This document shows, one piece after another, positions 1-9,419 of a stretch of 54,787 nucleotides of DNA. The notes beneath the pieces were generated by a model, which had not been told where the DNA came from, did no database searches, and was given only the letters and a program-made list of their open reading frames with translations. The first letter of the stretch is position 1; each line of letters opens with the position of its first letter. Source of the DNA: Chromatiales bacterium. GTDB lineage: Bacteria > Pseudomonadota > Gammaproteobacteria > JAGRCI01. A program made the translations under genes and the position numbers. The stretch spans positions 1 through 54,787 of the forward strand of contig JAGRGI010000107.1 of NCBI GenBank assembly GCA_020445565.1, in the 5' to 3' direction.

Positions 1-2071
1 CCGGCATCTGGCAATCCATCAATACCAGATCTACGGAGGACTTCTGCAGAAATGTCAGGGCCTCAGCACCATTTTCGGCCACTTGAACATCGCAGCCCAT
101 CAGCAGGAGCATTTCCGTGACGACCTCGCGATTGACGGCATTGTCTTCCACTACCAACACCGGCCGCCCCAAGACTGACGCCTGGAGAGTGTTGACTAGA
201 GGAGCGGTCTGCGGAACTTCATCTTCAGCCTGTTCCACCGGAACCTCGAACCAGAAACGGGAGCCGCCATGCGGAGGGATTTCCAACCCCATTTCCCCAC
301 CGAGAAACGCGACCAGGCGCGAGGAGATGGAAAGACCCAGGCCCGTACCGCCGTGCTTTCGGGTGTGGCCGCTGTCGGCCTGCTCGAACGGCTGGAAGAT
401 CTTTTCACGCAGGGATTCGGGGACACCCAAACCGCTATCGGTGACCGCGCAACGCAGCTTTCCATTGAGTAGATCGATGGCGATCTCGATGCTGCCCTGC
501 TCGGTAAACTTGACGGCATTGCCCACCAGATTGACCAGGACCTGGCGGATCTTGCCCTCGTCGGCACGTATCCGCGCCGGCAGGCCATGTCCCGTGGTAC
601 TGCGTATTTGCAGGTTTTTCTCCAGGGCGCTGTTTTCTATCCAGCTCAAGATGTCAGTGACCAGATCCGCGGGAGAGAAATCCACATCATTGCGTTCGAG
701 ATGCCCGGCCTCGATCTTGGAAAAATCCAGGACGTCGTTGATGATGGAGAGCAACGCTTCGCCGGAACTTTCCACCGATCGGGTCAGGTAACGCTGCCGC
801 TGGTCCAGACGGGTGTTCAACAGCAAGCGGGCCATGCCCAGCACGCCATTGAGCGGGGTACGTATCTCGTGGCTCATGGTGGCCAGAAATTCGCTCTTCG
901 CCCGATTGGCCCGTTCGGCCACCTCGATCTTTTCCTCCAACTCCTTTTGGTACCCATGAATTCGCAGACGGGATTCATTCAGGTTACGGCGCATGAGGTC
1001 GAAGGACTGCGCCAGATCACCCAGCTCATCCCGATTGGGCAGGCTAAGCCGGGCAGACAAATTGCCGCGACCGATGTCCTCGGCAGCCGAACTCAGCTGC
1101 TCCACGGGACGCAGGACGAGCCGCCGCAATAGAAAATCGATGAGCAAGAGAAACAGCACGACCGTTACCGCGGTAACGCCGGCTACCAGCAGTGCCAAGC
1201 GGGTCCGCTGATCGGCAAACACGGCCGTGGGAACCAGCCCCACCAACCGCAACCCGGCTACCGCCGGCTGGGACAGGGCAAGGTAGTCTACGCCATCCAC
1301 CGTCCATGTCGTTGCGGCGGTTTCATACGACGCCTCCCCCACGTGCCGACCCTTCAGGTCTTGCTCCTGAAGATCGCCCAGTGTGCCGTACAGGGCCTGT
1401 CCCTGCGGATGGACCAGCGCATTGCGCATATGAAATGGCGACTGCGGTGCATTCAATCGCTGCCCCACCGAGTCCAACCCCACGGTGATCGCCAGATAGG
1501 CACGCAGGCTGGTCGGAGACAGAATAGGGTCCTTCGCCGGATCGCGAAGCAGCAGTTTTCCGGCCACCACCAGAGACCATTCGTCGTTGTCCGGATTGCG
1601 TACCACACGGGTGAGCACCTTGTCGTCGGCGAGCTTTTGCAGGGCCTCAAACCAGGATTCGCCGTCGACCATGTCAGACCGATTCGGCAGCGGGCTGACC
1701 GTCCTGCGCGTATCTTCATAGCCGTCCGGATAGATCAGCCGTATCTCGGTGAACTCTGGATAAGCCTGCTGGAAACCGGCAAACACCGACAGCAGGCTGC
1801 GTTGCATCACGTAGACACGCTGATACTCGTCTTCCACTGCCAGATAGCGTCTGAGTATCGCATTCTCGGACAACACCGCCAGGGTGTTGCGGGCATTTCG
1901 CTCCAACGTGGCCAATTCCCGGACATGTTGAGTCAGGGTCGCCTCCAAGGCTCGCTGCGCACGGGTTTGCGAAATTTTGGTGAATTGCTGGTAGGCTCCC
2001 CAGGCCAGTAAGACGATGGGTAAAACGAGCAACGGCAGAACCGCGAGTACCAGCTTCGATCGCAGGCGCAT
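1..2071 (-). CDS. hybrid sensor histidine kinase, C-terminus beyond window
   Basis: Read on the minus strand from ATG at 2071; the frame is open to base 1, giving about 690 residues with the C-terminus missing. Order: one membrane segment at about residues 7-25; a large periplasmic region (about 30-290) of dCache-like size; a second membrane segment at about 292-316; a HAMP-like linker; HisKA with the phospho-accepting His near residue 401 in [10 protein letters not shown]; an HATPase domain with the N-box NLVGNAVKF and a [10 protein letters not shown]-box; then a receiver domain ([11 protein letters not shown]) that is cut just after MDCQMP. It starts 10 bases after the stop of the binding-protein gene, so the two are almost certainly co-transcribed. 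Inference: it senses a small molecule directly or through that binding protein, and passes phosphate through its receiver to the REC-GGDEF-EAL proteins encoded upstream. An Hpt domain, if any, lies outside the window. Confidence 0.93.
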   Translation of the reverse strand, partial: MRLRSKLVLAVLPLLVLPIVLLAWGAYQQFTKISQTRAQRALEATLTQHVRELATLERNARNTLAVLSENAILRRYLAVEDEYQRVYVMQRSLLSVFAGFQQAYPEFTEIRLIYPDGYEDTRRTVSPLPNRSDMVDGESWFEALQKLADDKVLTRVVRNPDNDEWSLVVAGKLLLRDPAKDPILSPTSLRAYLAITVGLDSVGQRLNAPQSPFHMRNALVHPQGQALYGTLGDLQEQDLKGRHVGEASYETAATTWTVDGVDYLALSQPAVAGLRLVGLVPTAVFADQRTRLALLVAGVTAVTVVLFLLLIDFLLRRLVLRPVEQLSSAAEDIGRGNLSARLSLPNRDELGDLAQSFDLMRRNLNESRLRIHGYQKELEEKIEVAERANRAKSEFLATMSHEIRTPLNGVLGMARLLLNTRLDQRQRYLTRSVESSGEALLSIINDVLDFSKIEAGHLERNDVDFSPADLVTDILSWIENSALEKNLQIRSTTGHGLPARIRADEGKIRQVLVNLVGNAVKFTEQGSIEIAIDLLNGKLRCAVTDSGLGVPESLREKIFQPFEQADSGHTRKHGGTGLGLSISSRLVAFLGGEMGLEIPPHGGSRFWFEVPVEQAEDEVPQTAPLVNTLQASVLGRPVLVVEDNAVNREVVTEMLLLMGCDVQVAENGAEALTFLQKSSVDLVLMDCQMP

Positions 2072-2081
2072 TTGGCTACGG

Positions 2082-3125
2082 CTAGTCGCCGGTCAGAGAA
2101 GAGAGTATCGAAATCCTTCGCCGCAATGCGCGGGCGGAAAGGCCCTGATAACGTTCGCAGCGGGCCAATACCTCCGCCGGCGGATAAACGTTGGGATCGT
2201 GCAGCAGGTCTGCTGACATCAATGCCTCGGCGTCTCGGTTCGGCGAGGCATAGTAGAGCGTTTCGGCGTTTTTCGCGGCGTTTTTCGGCTCGTTGAGAAA
2301 ATCGAGAAAACGGTAGGCCAACGGCTTGTTGGTTGCTTTCGCCGGAACCGTCCACTGGTCCACCCACAGACCGGACCCTTCCTCCGGCAGGACGTAGGCA
2401 ATATTCTCATTCAATTCCGCCAACGTGACACCGTCACCGTTGTACACCATCGCCGCGCGAATCTCTCCGGTGTTCAGGGTGGATTTTTCCGTCAGTGAAA
2501 CCACGCCGTAGCTGCGCACATAGGGCTTTTGCGCCCGCAGCAGGGATTCGGCTTCGCTCAGGTCTTGCGAGGATTCGCTGACCATGGATTTGCCCAGGGA
2601 CTTCAGCGCCATGCCCACCACATCCCAGGCATCATCGATCAAGGCGATATAGCCGCGCAGGTCCTCCGCCGGTTCGAAAAACTGGCGCCAGGTGGAGATC
2701 GGCTGCTCGAGCAGATCCCGGCGATAGGCGATACCCACAGTGCCCCAGAAATAGGGCACTGCGAGGACTCGCCCCTGTTCGTCACGCGCAAGCCAACGCG
2801 GGTCCAGGTGGCGGAGATTTGGAACCTCCCGCTCATCAAACGGTTGCAGCCAACCCAGCAGGGAAAGGGCACGAATCGATGCGTCTTCCGCCAACACCAG
2901 GTCGAACCCCGCGCCATCGTTCTCCGCCATGATGCGATCGCGATCGTCGGAGGATTCGAAATAGGTGAACTGCACATCCACCTCGTAACGGCGTTCGAAC
3001 TCCGCCACCAGATCGTCATCCAGATATTCGGACCAGTTAAGTACCGACAGGATCTTGTCGTTCGCGGCCAAGCCGCCGGGAAAGGCGATGAGAACAATCA
3101 AGCCGATCAGCACGAAACGAAACAT
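2082..3125 (-). CDS. PotD/NspS-like periplasmic substrate-binding protein
   Basis: 347 residues from ATG at 3125, preceded by GAGG eight bases upstream. An N-terminal signal peptide ([15 protein letters not shown]...) probably ends near LAA-ND. The mature start ([19 protein letters not shown]) is the hallmark opening of polyamine-binding proteins of the PotD/PotF family. Longer in-frame starts exist but run into the preceding gene and would bury the signal peptide. No ABC permease or ATPase gene is nearby. Instead the gene sits 8 bases after a GGDEF-EAL response regulator and 10 bases before a hybrid kinase with a large periplasmic domain. Known precedent: NspS of Vibrio cholerae is a PotD homologue that signals to the GGDEF-EAL protein MbaA rather than transporting. 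Inference: this is a sensory rather than a transport protein. The actual ligand (polyamine or another small organic molecule) cannot be read from the sequence. Confidence 0.88.
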   Translation of the reverse strand: MFRFVLIGLIVLIAFPGGLAANDKILSVLNWSEYLDDDLVAEFERRYEVDVQFTYFESSDDRDRIMAENDGAGFDLVLAEDASIRALSLLGWLQPFDEREVPNLRHLDPRWLARDEQGRVLAVPYFWGTVGIAYRRDLLEQPISTWRQFFEPAEDLRGYIALIDDAWDVVGMALKSLGKSMVSESSQDLSEAESLLRAQKPYVRSYGVVSLTEKSTLNTGEIRAAMVYNGDGVTLAELNENIAYVLPEEGSGLWVDQWTVPAKATNKPLAYRFLDFLNEPKNAAKNAETLYYASPNRDAEALMSADLLHDPNVYPPAEVLARCERYQGLSARALRRRISILSSLTGD

Positions 3126-3133
3126 GGGTTGCC

Positions 3134-5614
3134 TCAATGTCCGATTTTGGATAGGGAATTCGCGGCAAGCTGCTCGTGACTGTGAACCGTGGTACGCAAA
3201 TGCTGCACCAGGTCCGCGGCCGGCAGAGGCCGGCCAAGCAGATACCCCTGCACCAGATCGCAACCCAGTCCGGCAAGCATCTTGAGCTGCTCGTCCTTCT
3301 CCACGCCTTCGGCCACAACCTCCAGATTGAGGCTGTGGGCCATGCGCACGATGGCCGCGGTGATGGCCGCGTCGTTGACGTCGGTGATCAGGCCATCCAC
3401 GAAGGACTTGTCCACCTTGAGCGTGTCCAGGGGAAACTGGCGCAAATAGCTCAAGGAGCTGTATCCGGTACCGAAATCGTCGACTGAGATCTTGGCCCCT
3501 CTTTCCTTGATGACCCGGAGGATTCGCAAGGTCTCGTCAACCGCCTGCATCAGAATCCCTTCGGTCAGTTCAAAGTTGATCAGGTTGGAATCCACGCCTG
3601 ATCGATCCAGCAGCACATTGAGCTGTTTAGGGAAATCTTTTTGCCGGAACTGCCGACCGGAGAGATTCACCCCCATAACCAGTGAACCGAGCCCTTCGGC
3701 CTGCCAGACCTTGGTCTGTCGCAAGGCTTCCTCGATCACCCAATGGCCAATGGGACCGATGAGACCGAATTCCTCGGCGATGGGCAGAAACAGATTCGGC
3801 GGCACCAGGCCGCGATCCTGGCTCTGCCAGCGGATCAGCGCCTCCACGCCTACCGGTTGCAGGGTATGACTGTCGAACTGCGGCTGGTAGTAGAGTAGAA
3901 ATTCCTCTTTCTCCAGGGCGCGGCGCAGTTCGCCTTCCATGCTCAGGCGTTGCAGGGCATTGTGGTGAAGCTCCTGCGAATAGAGATGAAAATCGCCGCG
4001 ATTCTGCCGTTTCGCCTGATACATTGCCGTGTCGGCGTTTTTCAACAGGGTATCGATGTCCTCGCCATCCTGCGGATAAACCGCAATGCCGATGCTGGCG
4101 CCAACGAACAGCTCATGGCCCTCGATTTCGAAGGGTTTGTTGAGGCTTTCAAGCACCCGGCGTGCAACGGTTCCGACATGTTCGCCATTGCCGATGCTGC
4201 TGAGCAAGAGGGCAAACTCATCGCCGCCCAACCGCGCCACGGACATTCCATCGTCGGCCGCCATACGAGCGGACAAATCGCTGGTCCGGAGGCATTTCTG
4301 CACACGCTCGGCCACCCGTTCCAATAACAGGTCACCGGCCTTGTGGCCGAGGGTGTCGTTGACCCGACGAAAGTCATCCAGGTCCATCATACAAACCGCC
4401 GCGCGACCGCCGGCACGCAGAGCCAAGGCCAGCATACGAGTGGCTTCCTCACGAAAATACACGCGATTGGGCAGGCCGGTCAGGGTGTCGCAGTAGGCCA
4501 GTTGTCGGATGCGTTTTTCCTGAGACTTACGCTCGGTGATGTCTTCCTTCACCGCCAGATAATGGGTGACACGCCCACGCGTGTCGACAATGGGAGCGAT
4601 ACTGGCGTGCTCCCAGTAAAAACTGCCGTCCTTTCTGCGGTTGCGGAACTCCCCTTCCCAGGTGTCGCCGGCGCTGATGCGTTGCAGCAGTTCGTCATAC
4701 TCTTCCTGTTTGGTATGGCCGGACTGCAATACCTTCGGCGTCTGCCCCCGAACCTCCACTGCCGTGTAGCCAGTTACCTCACAGAATTTGGCATTCACAT
4801 AGTCGATACGTCCATCCACCGTGGTAATCATCACCGACACCGGGCTTTGCTCCACGGCGGTGGAGAGTTTGCGCAGCTGTTCTTCGGAACGAACACGTTC
4901 GGTGACGTCACGCACCAACACGATCCAATCCTCCGCCGCCGGGCTGGCGCGCAATTCCAGGACCAGATTTTCTCCCTTCCCATCGGGGAAGGTCACATCT
5001 TCCATGCGCGGCCCGCTGCCGTCGCGGTTGGCCGCAAGAAGACGATCCAGGGCAGCATTGAACTCAACGGGAAAAATCTTTGCGTAAGGTTCGCCCAGAT
5101 GACCCTGGGCATGGTCCAGAACGGCAAGCGGGTTGCGGGCGGGTTTGTAATCCAGCAGGTGGCCGCCGGCGGAGATGCGACACAGACCGTCCGGCAGGGC
5201 GTTGACCAAGCCACGCACGTTGGCCTCGCTGGTGCTCACATCCTTCAATGCCTTGCCGGCGCGTAACAGATAGCGAACCCGATGACCGAGCACGCCCCAT
5301 TGCACCGGCTTGGTGATGAAGTCCGTCGCGCCCACCTGATAGGCCCGTTGAATTGCTGCCTGATCATCCAGGCCGGTCATGATCAATATGGGCGTATGCC
5401 GGCCGATGGACTCGGCACGTATCGCCGTGCAAACTGAATAGCCGTCGCGCCGAGGCATAACGACGTCCAACAGCACCAGGTCTGGGAGGTTTTCCTTGAA
5501 GGCGTGCAAACCGGACTCGCCGTCATCGGCTTCGACGACCCTGAAGCCGTGATCGGTAAGCACCTGGTCGGCCAGCAGGCGCACGGTGGGATCATCGTCC
5601 ACCACCAGAATCAA
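3134..5614 (-). CDS. response regulator with PAS, GGDEF and EAL domains
   Basis: 826 residues. An N-terminal receiver (ILVVDDDP, phosphate-accepting Asp in LVLLDVVMP, Lys in TKP) is followed by one weak and one clear PAS domain (about 130-240 and 245-370, the latter ending in AVKEDITERK), GGDEF (about 375-555, intact LGGDEFALL) and EAL (about 560-815; VEALIRW, ELTEG and VDDFGTGYSS all present). Both catalytic domains look competent, so it may make or break c-di-GMP, or use one domain to regulate the other. The start is unusual: the only start codon downstream of the previous stop that keeps the whole receiver domain is TTG at 5614, with no well-spaced ribosome binding site (a GAGGGG lies about 28 bases upstream), which suggests weak or coupled translation. 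It is co-directional with its neighbours and followed 8 bases later by the binding protein. Confidence 0.93.
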   Translation of the reverse strand: MILVVDDDPTVRLLADQVLTDHGFRVVEADDGESGLHAFKENLPDLVLLDVVMPRRDGYSVCTAIRAESIGRHTPILIMTGLDDQAAIQRAYQVGATDFITKPVQWGVLGHRVRYLLRAGKALKDVSTSEANVRGLVNALPDGLCRISAGGHLLDYKPARNPLAVLDHAQGHLGEPYAKIFPVEFNAALDRLLAANRDGSGPRMEDVTFPDGKGENLVLELRASPAAEDWIVLVRDVTERVRSEEQLRKLSTAVEQSPVSVMITTVDGRIDYVNAKFCEVTGYTAVEVRGQTPKVLQSGHTKQEEYDELLQRISAGDTWEGEFRNRRKDGSFYWEHASIAPIVDTRGRVTHYLAVKEDITERKSQEKRIRQLAYCDTLTGLPNRVYFREEATRMLALALRAGGRAAVCMMDLDDFRRVNDTLGHKAGDLLLERVAERVQKCLRTSDLSARMAADDGMSVARLGGDEFALLLSSIGNGEHVGTVARRVLESLNKPFEIEGHELFVGASIGIAVYPQDGEDIDTLLKNADTAMYQAKRQNRGDFHLYSQELHHNALQRLSMEGELRRALEKEEFLLYYQPQFDSHTLQPVGVEALIRWQSQDRGLVPPNLFLPIAEEFGLIGPIGHWVIEEALRQTKVWQAEGLGSLVMGVNLSGRQFRQKDFPKQLNVLLDRSGVDSNLINFELTEGILMQAVDETLRILRVIKERGAKISVDDFGTGYSSLSYLRQFPLDTLKVDKSFVDGLITDVNDAAITAAIVRMAHSLNLEVVAEGVEKDEQLKMLAGLGCDLVQGYLLGRPLPAADLVQHLRTTVHSHEQLAANSLSKIGH

Positions 5615-5677
5615 GGGCGTGCGCGAGCTAGCTGATTCGCCCCTCAGCCGGGTCGCTCCAAAGTCCGGTGTCTCCCA

Positions 5678-7852
5678 TCAACGGGAGCCTTTCCGGCCGG
5701 AACGGGTATCGTCCCGCATTTCGTCATCCCCCTCGGTCAGTGTGGCCAGCAGGCCATCGGCGGTTTTCGGTTCATACCAGAAATTCCCCTGCGCATACTC
5801 GCAACTGAGATTGCGCAAGCGCTCGTTCTCACCGTCCTGCTCTCCCCCCTCGGCCACCACCGAGAGGCCCAGGTTGTGCGCCAGATCCACAATAGCCTTG
5901 AGCAATGGTTGTCCACCCACGGCACCGGTATCGAGCTCTACGTAGGATCGGTCGATCTTCAACTGCTTGAACGGATAGCGGTGTAAAAACTTGAATGAGG
6001 AATGGCCTGTGCCGAAATTGTCGATGCTCAAACCGACGCCGAGGTCCTTCAGGCCGTGCAGCAACTCGGCCGCCAGGGAAGGGTTGCCGATCAGGCCGCT
6101 TTCCGTAACCTCAAGCACAAGATCGGCGGGGCGAAGATCGTGATCCTTCAGGGCGTTCGTCACCCGGCGCACCAAATCCGGCTGCCCGAGTTCCCGCGCC
6201 GACAGATTCACACTCACGAACCAATCCGCCGCCAACGGCACGAACTCCCGCCACTCGGCCAGTTGCCGCAAGGCTTCGTGTAACACCCAATGCCCCATGG
6301 GCAGAATCAACCCGGACTCCTCGGCCGCGGCGAGAAACTGTTCAGGAATCAGTACGCCCCGACGCGGATGATTCCAGCGCAGCAGCACCTCCAACCCGAC
6401 TACCCGTCCATCGTCCAAGGAGACAACCGGCTGATAGACGAGGAAGAACTCCTTTTCACGTATCGCCTCACGCAATTCCGCTTCCACCTGGAGTACGTTC
6501 AGAACGTGGGCACGCATCTGGGCGTCGAAGATCTCATAGCGCGCCTTGCCCAGGTACTTGGCTCGATACATCGCCGTATCGGCATCCCTGAGCATGTCAT
6601 CGGCATCGGTATAGCCACTGCCGCTGAAGGTCACGCCGATGCTGGCGGTGATGCTCACCTCGTGGTCATCCAGCGTGAAGCCCCGCTCCAGTTCTTGTTG
6701 GATGCGCTCCAGAAGGCGGGTCACGTCGGTCTCCGAGCTGATGTCCTCAAACAGCAGGGTGAACTCGTCGCCGCCCAGGCGCGCGAGGGTGTCCCCTTCG
6801 CGCAGGCAGTCGCGAACGCGCCGGCTCACCTCCATCAGCAGGACATCCCCCATGCCATGACCAAGACTGTCGTTGACGACCTTGAAGCGGTCCAGGTCCA
6901 GGAAAGCCACAGCGAATCCGTAGGTTGGCCGGCGCACGGCGGTGCGCAGGGCATGCTCTATCCGATCCAGGAACAATGCCCGATTGGGTAGCCCGGTAAG
7001 GGTGTCGTGAAAGGCGTCATGTATCAGTTGCTGTTCGGCGAACTTTCTGCGATTGATGTCGGACAGGGAGCCCGCCACGCGCGTCGCCCTGCCCTGTTCG
7101 TCGCGCACCGCCAGACCTCTGGCCAGCACCCAGCGATAGTCGCCACTGGCAGAACGCACCCGGTGCTCACTCTCGAAGCTGTCGGAAATACCCTCCAGGT
7201 GCGCTTCCAATTCCAAACGCACCCGGCCGGAATCGTCGGGGTGTATCCGGCCCAGCCAAGCCTCGATATGAGGCTCCAGCTCATCGGATCGATACCCGAG
7301 GATCGCCAACCAGCGGGGAGCAAAATAGACCTGTCCGGCCTCCAGATCCCAATCCCAGATACCGTCCTGAGTCGCCTGGGCCGCCAGGGCATAGCGTTCC
7401 TGACTGGTTTGCAGGTCGCGTCGGTCCTTGGCGGCGCGCAGTATGTATTGCACATGGTGTCTCAGCACGGCCCATTGTATGGGCTTGGTGAGAAAATCCG
7501 TGGCACCGGCATCGAAGGCCCGTTCGATGGATTCCACGTCGTCCAGGCCGGTAACCATGAGAACAGGCACATGCTCACCGCCGGGCAATGCCCGAATCCG
7601 GCGGCAGACTTCAAAACCGTCCAGGCCGGGCATCATAACGTCGAGCATCACCAAGTCCGCCGGCTGGTGCTCGAAACGGTCCAGTGCATAGTCTCCGGCC
7701 TCTGCCAGGTGTACTCTCAATCCGTCGTCTTCCAAAGAAGCGAACGCCAGTTCCCGCACCACGGGATCGTCGTCCACCACCAGAATCTGAGTAATGTCTT
7801 GTGTGCTTGCCCCGGTAACAACCGTGGGATCTTGTGTGGTCGCGCAGAACAT
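5678..7852 (-). CDS. response regulator with PAS, GGDEF and divergent EAL domains
   Basis: 724 residues from ATG at 7852 with AAGGAG nine bases upstream; first gene of the minus-strand signalling operon. Receiver domain (about 20-145: ILVVDDDP, MLDVMMPG, TKP), PAS (about 155-270, GIWDWDLE...), GGDEF (about 280-445, intact RLGGDEFTLL with the RxxD inhibitory-site pattern REGD five residues before it), then EAL (about 455-700). The EAL signature reads EVLLRW instead of EALLRW, the metal-binding DDFGTG reads DNFGTG, and AEGVE reads AEGGE. From family knowledge, the second Asp of DDFGTG helps bind the catalytic metals, so phosphodiesterase activity may be reduced while diguanylate cyclase activity should be intact. 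Inference: it acts as a phosphorylation-controlled c-di-GMP synthase opposing the next gene product. Confidence 0.93.
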   Translation of the reverse strand: MFCATTQDPTVVTGASTQDITQILVVDDDPVVRELAFASLEDDGLRVHLAEAGDYALDRFEHQPADLVMLDVMMPGLDGFEVCRRIRALPGGEHVPVLMVTGLDDVESIERAFDAGATDFLTKPIQWAVLRHHVQYILRAAKDRRDLQTSQERYALAAQATQDGIWDWDLEAGQVYFAPRWLAILGYRSDELEPHIEAWLGRIHPDDSGRVRLELEAHLEGISDSFESEHRVRSASGDYRWVLARGLAVRDEQGRATRVAGSLSDINRRKFAEQQLIHDAFHDTLTGLPNRALFLDRIEHALRTAVRRPTYGFAVAFLDLDRFKVVNDSLGHGMGDVLLMEVSRRVRDCLREGDTLARLGGDEFTLLFEDISSETDVTRLLERIQQELERGFTLDDHEVSITASIGVTFSGSGYTDADDMLRDADTAMYRAKYLGKARYEIFDAQMRAHVLNVLQVEAELREAIREKEFFLVYQPVVSLDDGRVVGLEVLLRWNHPRRGVLIPEQFLAAAEESGLILPMGHWVLHEALRQLAEWREFVPLAADWFVSVNLSARELGQPDLVRRVTNALKDHDLRPADLVLEVTESGLIGNPSLAAELLHGLKDLGVGLSIDNFGTGHSSFKFLHRYPFKQLKIDRSYVELDTGAVGGQPLLKAIVDLAHNLGLSVVAEGGEQDGENERLRNLSCEYAQGNFWYEPKTADGLLATLTEGDDEMRDDTRSGRKGSR

Positions 7853-8303
7853 CCCGCGTCTCCTTGAATCGTCTAGGGTGCAATCGGCGGCTAACAGCTA
7901 AATCTTGAGTGCCGCATCCCATGGACCATCCGCGCGACCACAATCCCCGGATCAGGGATACACCGGATGGTCAGTCTAAGCTTTTGCTATCCGAACCGAC
8001 GTTTAATAATAACCCATTGAGTATACAAGGCTTTCCAGCCACTAAACGGCAACACCGCCAATTTTCGAACGGTGGACCGGAAAATATTCCAAGTCGACAT
8101 CAGGCGCCAACGACGCCAAACCCGTTGTTCGTCGTCAAAATACAGACTTGCGCTTAGGGGGCGCCAGTCTCCAAAAGACTGTAAAAAATGAAGTACCGGC
8201 GTGCCGCTTTGATGCAGCAACGCCGGTTATTCGAGCGGAAACGCCCGCCGACCCCACAGGGGGTGGCGTGTCATCTTTACTCCTGACCGCGCGGCCTCGG
8301 TAC
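7853..8303. other. intergenic region between two minus-strand operons
   Basis: 450 bases without a convincing gene. The part next to 7852 presumably holds the promoter of the signalling operon, but I cannot name -35/-10 boxes with confidence; an AT-rich stretch lies around 7985-8040. The distal part holds the terminator candidate reported at 8183-8227. Short open frames on both strands here have no recognisable sequence. Confidence 0.6.
8183..8227 (-). terminator. candidate rho-independent terminator of the HD/phosphorylase operon
   Basis: On the minus strand a perfect 7-base-pair stem (ACCGGCG/CGCCGGT, 8221-8227 with 8195-8201) is followed six bases later by a run of six T (8188-8183). It lies about 75-120 bases beyond the stop of the small gene at 8304. 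The loop is long (19 bases, with a possible inner TGC/GCA pair) and the T run is slightly displaced, so it is plausible rather than certain. Confidence 0.45.
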
Positions 8304-8528
8304 TCAGGCCCGTTTCAGTTCCGCATCACGATAGTGCGCGTCCAACCAGCAGTTCGGCAGGTCTTCCCCGGAAGGGAACATCAATTCGGATTTGTCAAAC
8401 AGCGCCGGTTCGGGCATTTCCTCGCCTACATTGTAGCGGCCAACAACATTCGCACGATGCGGATCGAATAGATCCTGCAAGGCCAGGACTTCGACTAAGT
8501 GTCCGTTTGATGTGTGTTTAAGGAACAT
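8304..8528 (-). CDS. small conserved protein of unknown function
   Basis: 74 residues from ATG at 8528 with AAGGGGG eight bases upstream. The sequence is compositionally protein-like (MFLKHTSNGHLVEVLAL..., then FPSGEDLPNCWLDAHYRD), with no membrane segment or signal peptide. I recognise the pattern of short gammaproteobacterial proteins with a VEVL.L.DLF.P start and an FPSGE.LP.CWLD.HYRD end, sometimes labelled acetyltransferase in databases without evidence; I do not assign a function. It follows the phosphorylase gene by about 87 bases on the same strand and is the last gene before a terminator candidate. Confidence 0.68.
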   Translation of the reverse strand: MFLKHTSNGHLVEVLALQDLFDPHRANVVGRYNVGEEMPEPALFDKSELMFPSGEDLPNCWLDAHYRDAELKRA

Positions 8529-8615
8529 GGCACACCCCCTTCTTACGGTCTCCGTACCGCGAGCATCATCAGGCGATGCTCTTCAACTACTAGTATGGAG
8601 CAAACAGGGCGGTTT

Positions 8616-9365
8616 TCAATCGCCTGCATCATGTTCCAGCCAGGACATCAGCAACTTCGCGACCCGATCCATACCTTTGGTCAGGTGCCGATCGATGTCC
8701 TCCATGGTGATACTGCCTGGGCCCCTGCCAGCGGCCCAGTTCGCCACTACTGCGCAGCAAGCGTAGGGGACGCCGACCTCGCGGGCCAGGGCGGCTTCCG
8801 GCATACCGGTCATGCCGACCACGTCACAGCCATCCCGCTCCAAGCGGTCGATCTCCGCAGCGGTCTCCAGGCGCGGCCCCTGGGTAGCAGCGTAGGTACC
8901 GTCACGGCGCAAATCGATGTCGGCGCGCTCGCCTGCCGCCAGCAGGCTGGCACGCAAATCGGCGTCGTAGGGTTCCGTGAAATCGATATGCACGACACCG
9001 CCGATCTCCCCCTCATGGAAGGTGCTGTCGCGGCAGTAGGTGTAATCAACGATCTGATCCGGAATGGCCAGGTGGCCAGGGGCCATATCGGCACGAATCC
9101 CGCCCACGGCGGCAACCGCGACAATGCGACGCACACCGATCTCACGCAGGGCCCAGATATTGGCCCGGTAATTCACCTTATGGGGCGGTATGGTGTGACC
9201 ATAGCCGTGGCGGGCCAGGAACATCACTTCACGATCGCAAAGCCTGCCGTGAATTACCGGTCCGGAAGGCTCTCCGAATGGGGTGGGCACCATTTCGCGG
9301 CGCACGATCTCCAGGTTCGACAGCCGGGTCAGGCCGGTTCCGCCAATGATGGCAATCGGATGCAT
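8616..9365 (-). CDS. S-methyl-5'-thioinosine / thioadenosine phosphorylase family protein
   Basis: 249 residues. The phosphate-binding GGTG motif comes directly after the start (MHPIAIIGGTGL), followed by HGYGHTIPPHKVNYRAN, the GMTGMPEAALAREVG signature of the MTAP/PNP family and CCAVVANWAAG near the C-terminus. It phosphorolyses a methylthio-nucleoside (or a 6-oxopurine nucleoside) to base and methylthioribose-1-phosphate, in salvage of the by-product of polyamine synthesis. MTAP enzymes that take adenosine carry Asp in the base-binding TDxD segment; here Asn stands there (VVANW), which favours the methylthioinosine-type specificity described in Pseudomonas. That is inference from one aligned residue. 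The start at 9365 puts GGTG at the usual depth; an upstream in-frame start at 9398 would add 11 residues. It lies downstream of the HD genes on the same strand. Confidence 0.9.
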   Translation of the reverse strand: MHPIAIIGGTGLTRLSNLEIVRREMVPTPFGEPSGPVIHGRLCDREVMFLARHGYGHTIPPHKVNYRANIWALREIGVRRIVAVAAVGGIRADMAPGHLAIPDQIVDYTYCRDSTFHEGEIGGVVHIDFTEPYDADLRASLLAAGERADIDLRRDGTYAATQGPRLETAAEIDRLERDGCDVVGMTGMPEAALAREVGVPYACCAVVANWAAGRGPGSITMEDIDRHLTKGMDRVAKLLMSWLEHDAGD

Positions 9366-9419
9366 GGGGGTGGAAATCCTCACTGGGAGCCGAACCATGG
9401 TGTTCGGCGTTGCGGGGCG

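Noticed and set aside
7909..8220. Short open frames on both strands in the 7.85-8.3 kb gap
   Set aside because: No ribosome binding site or protein-like pattern; one overlaps the terminator candidate.
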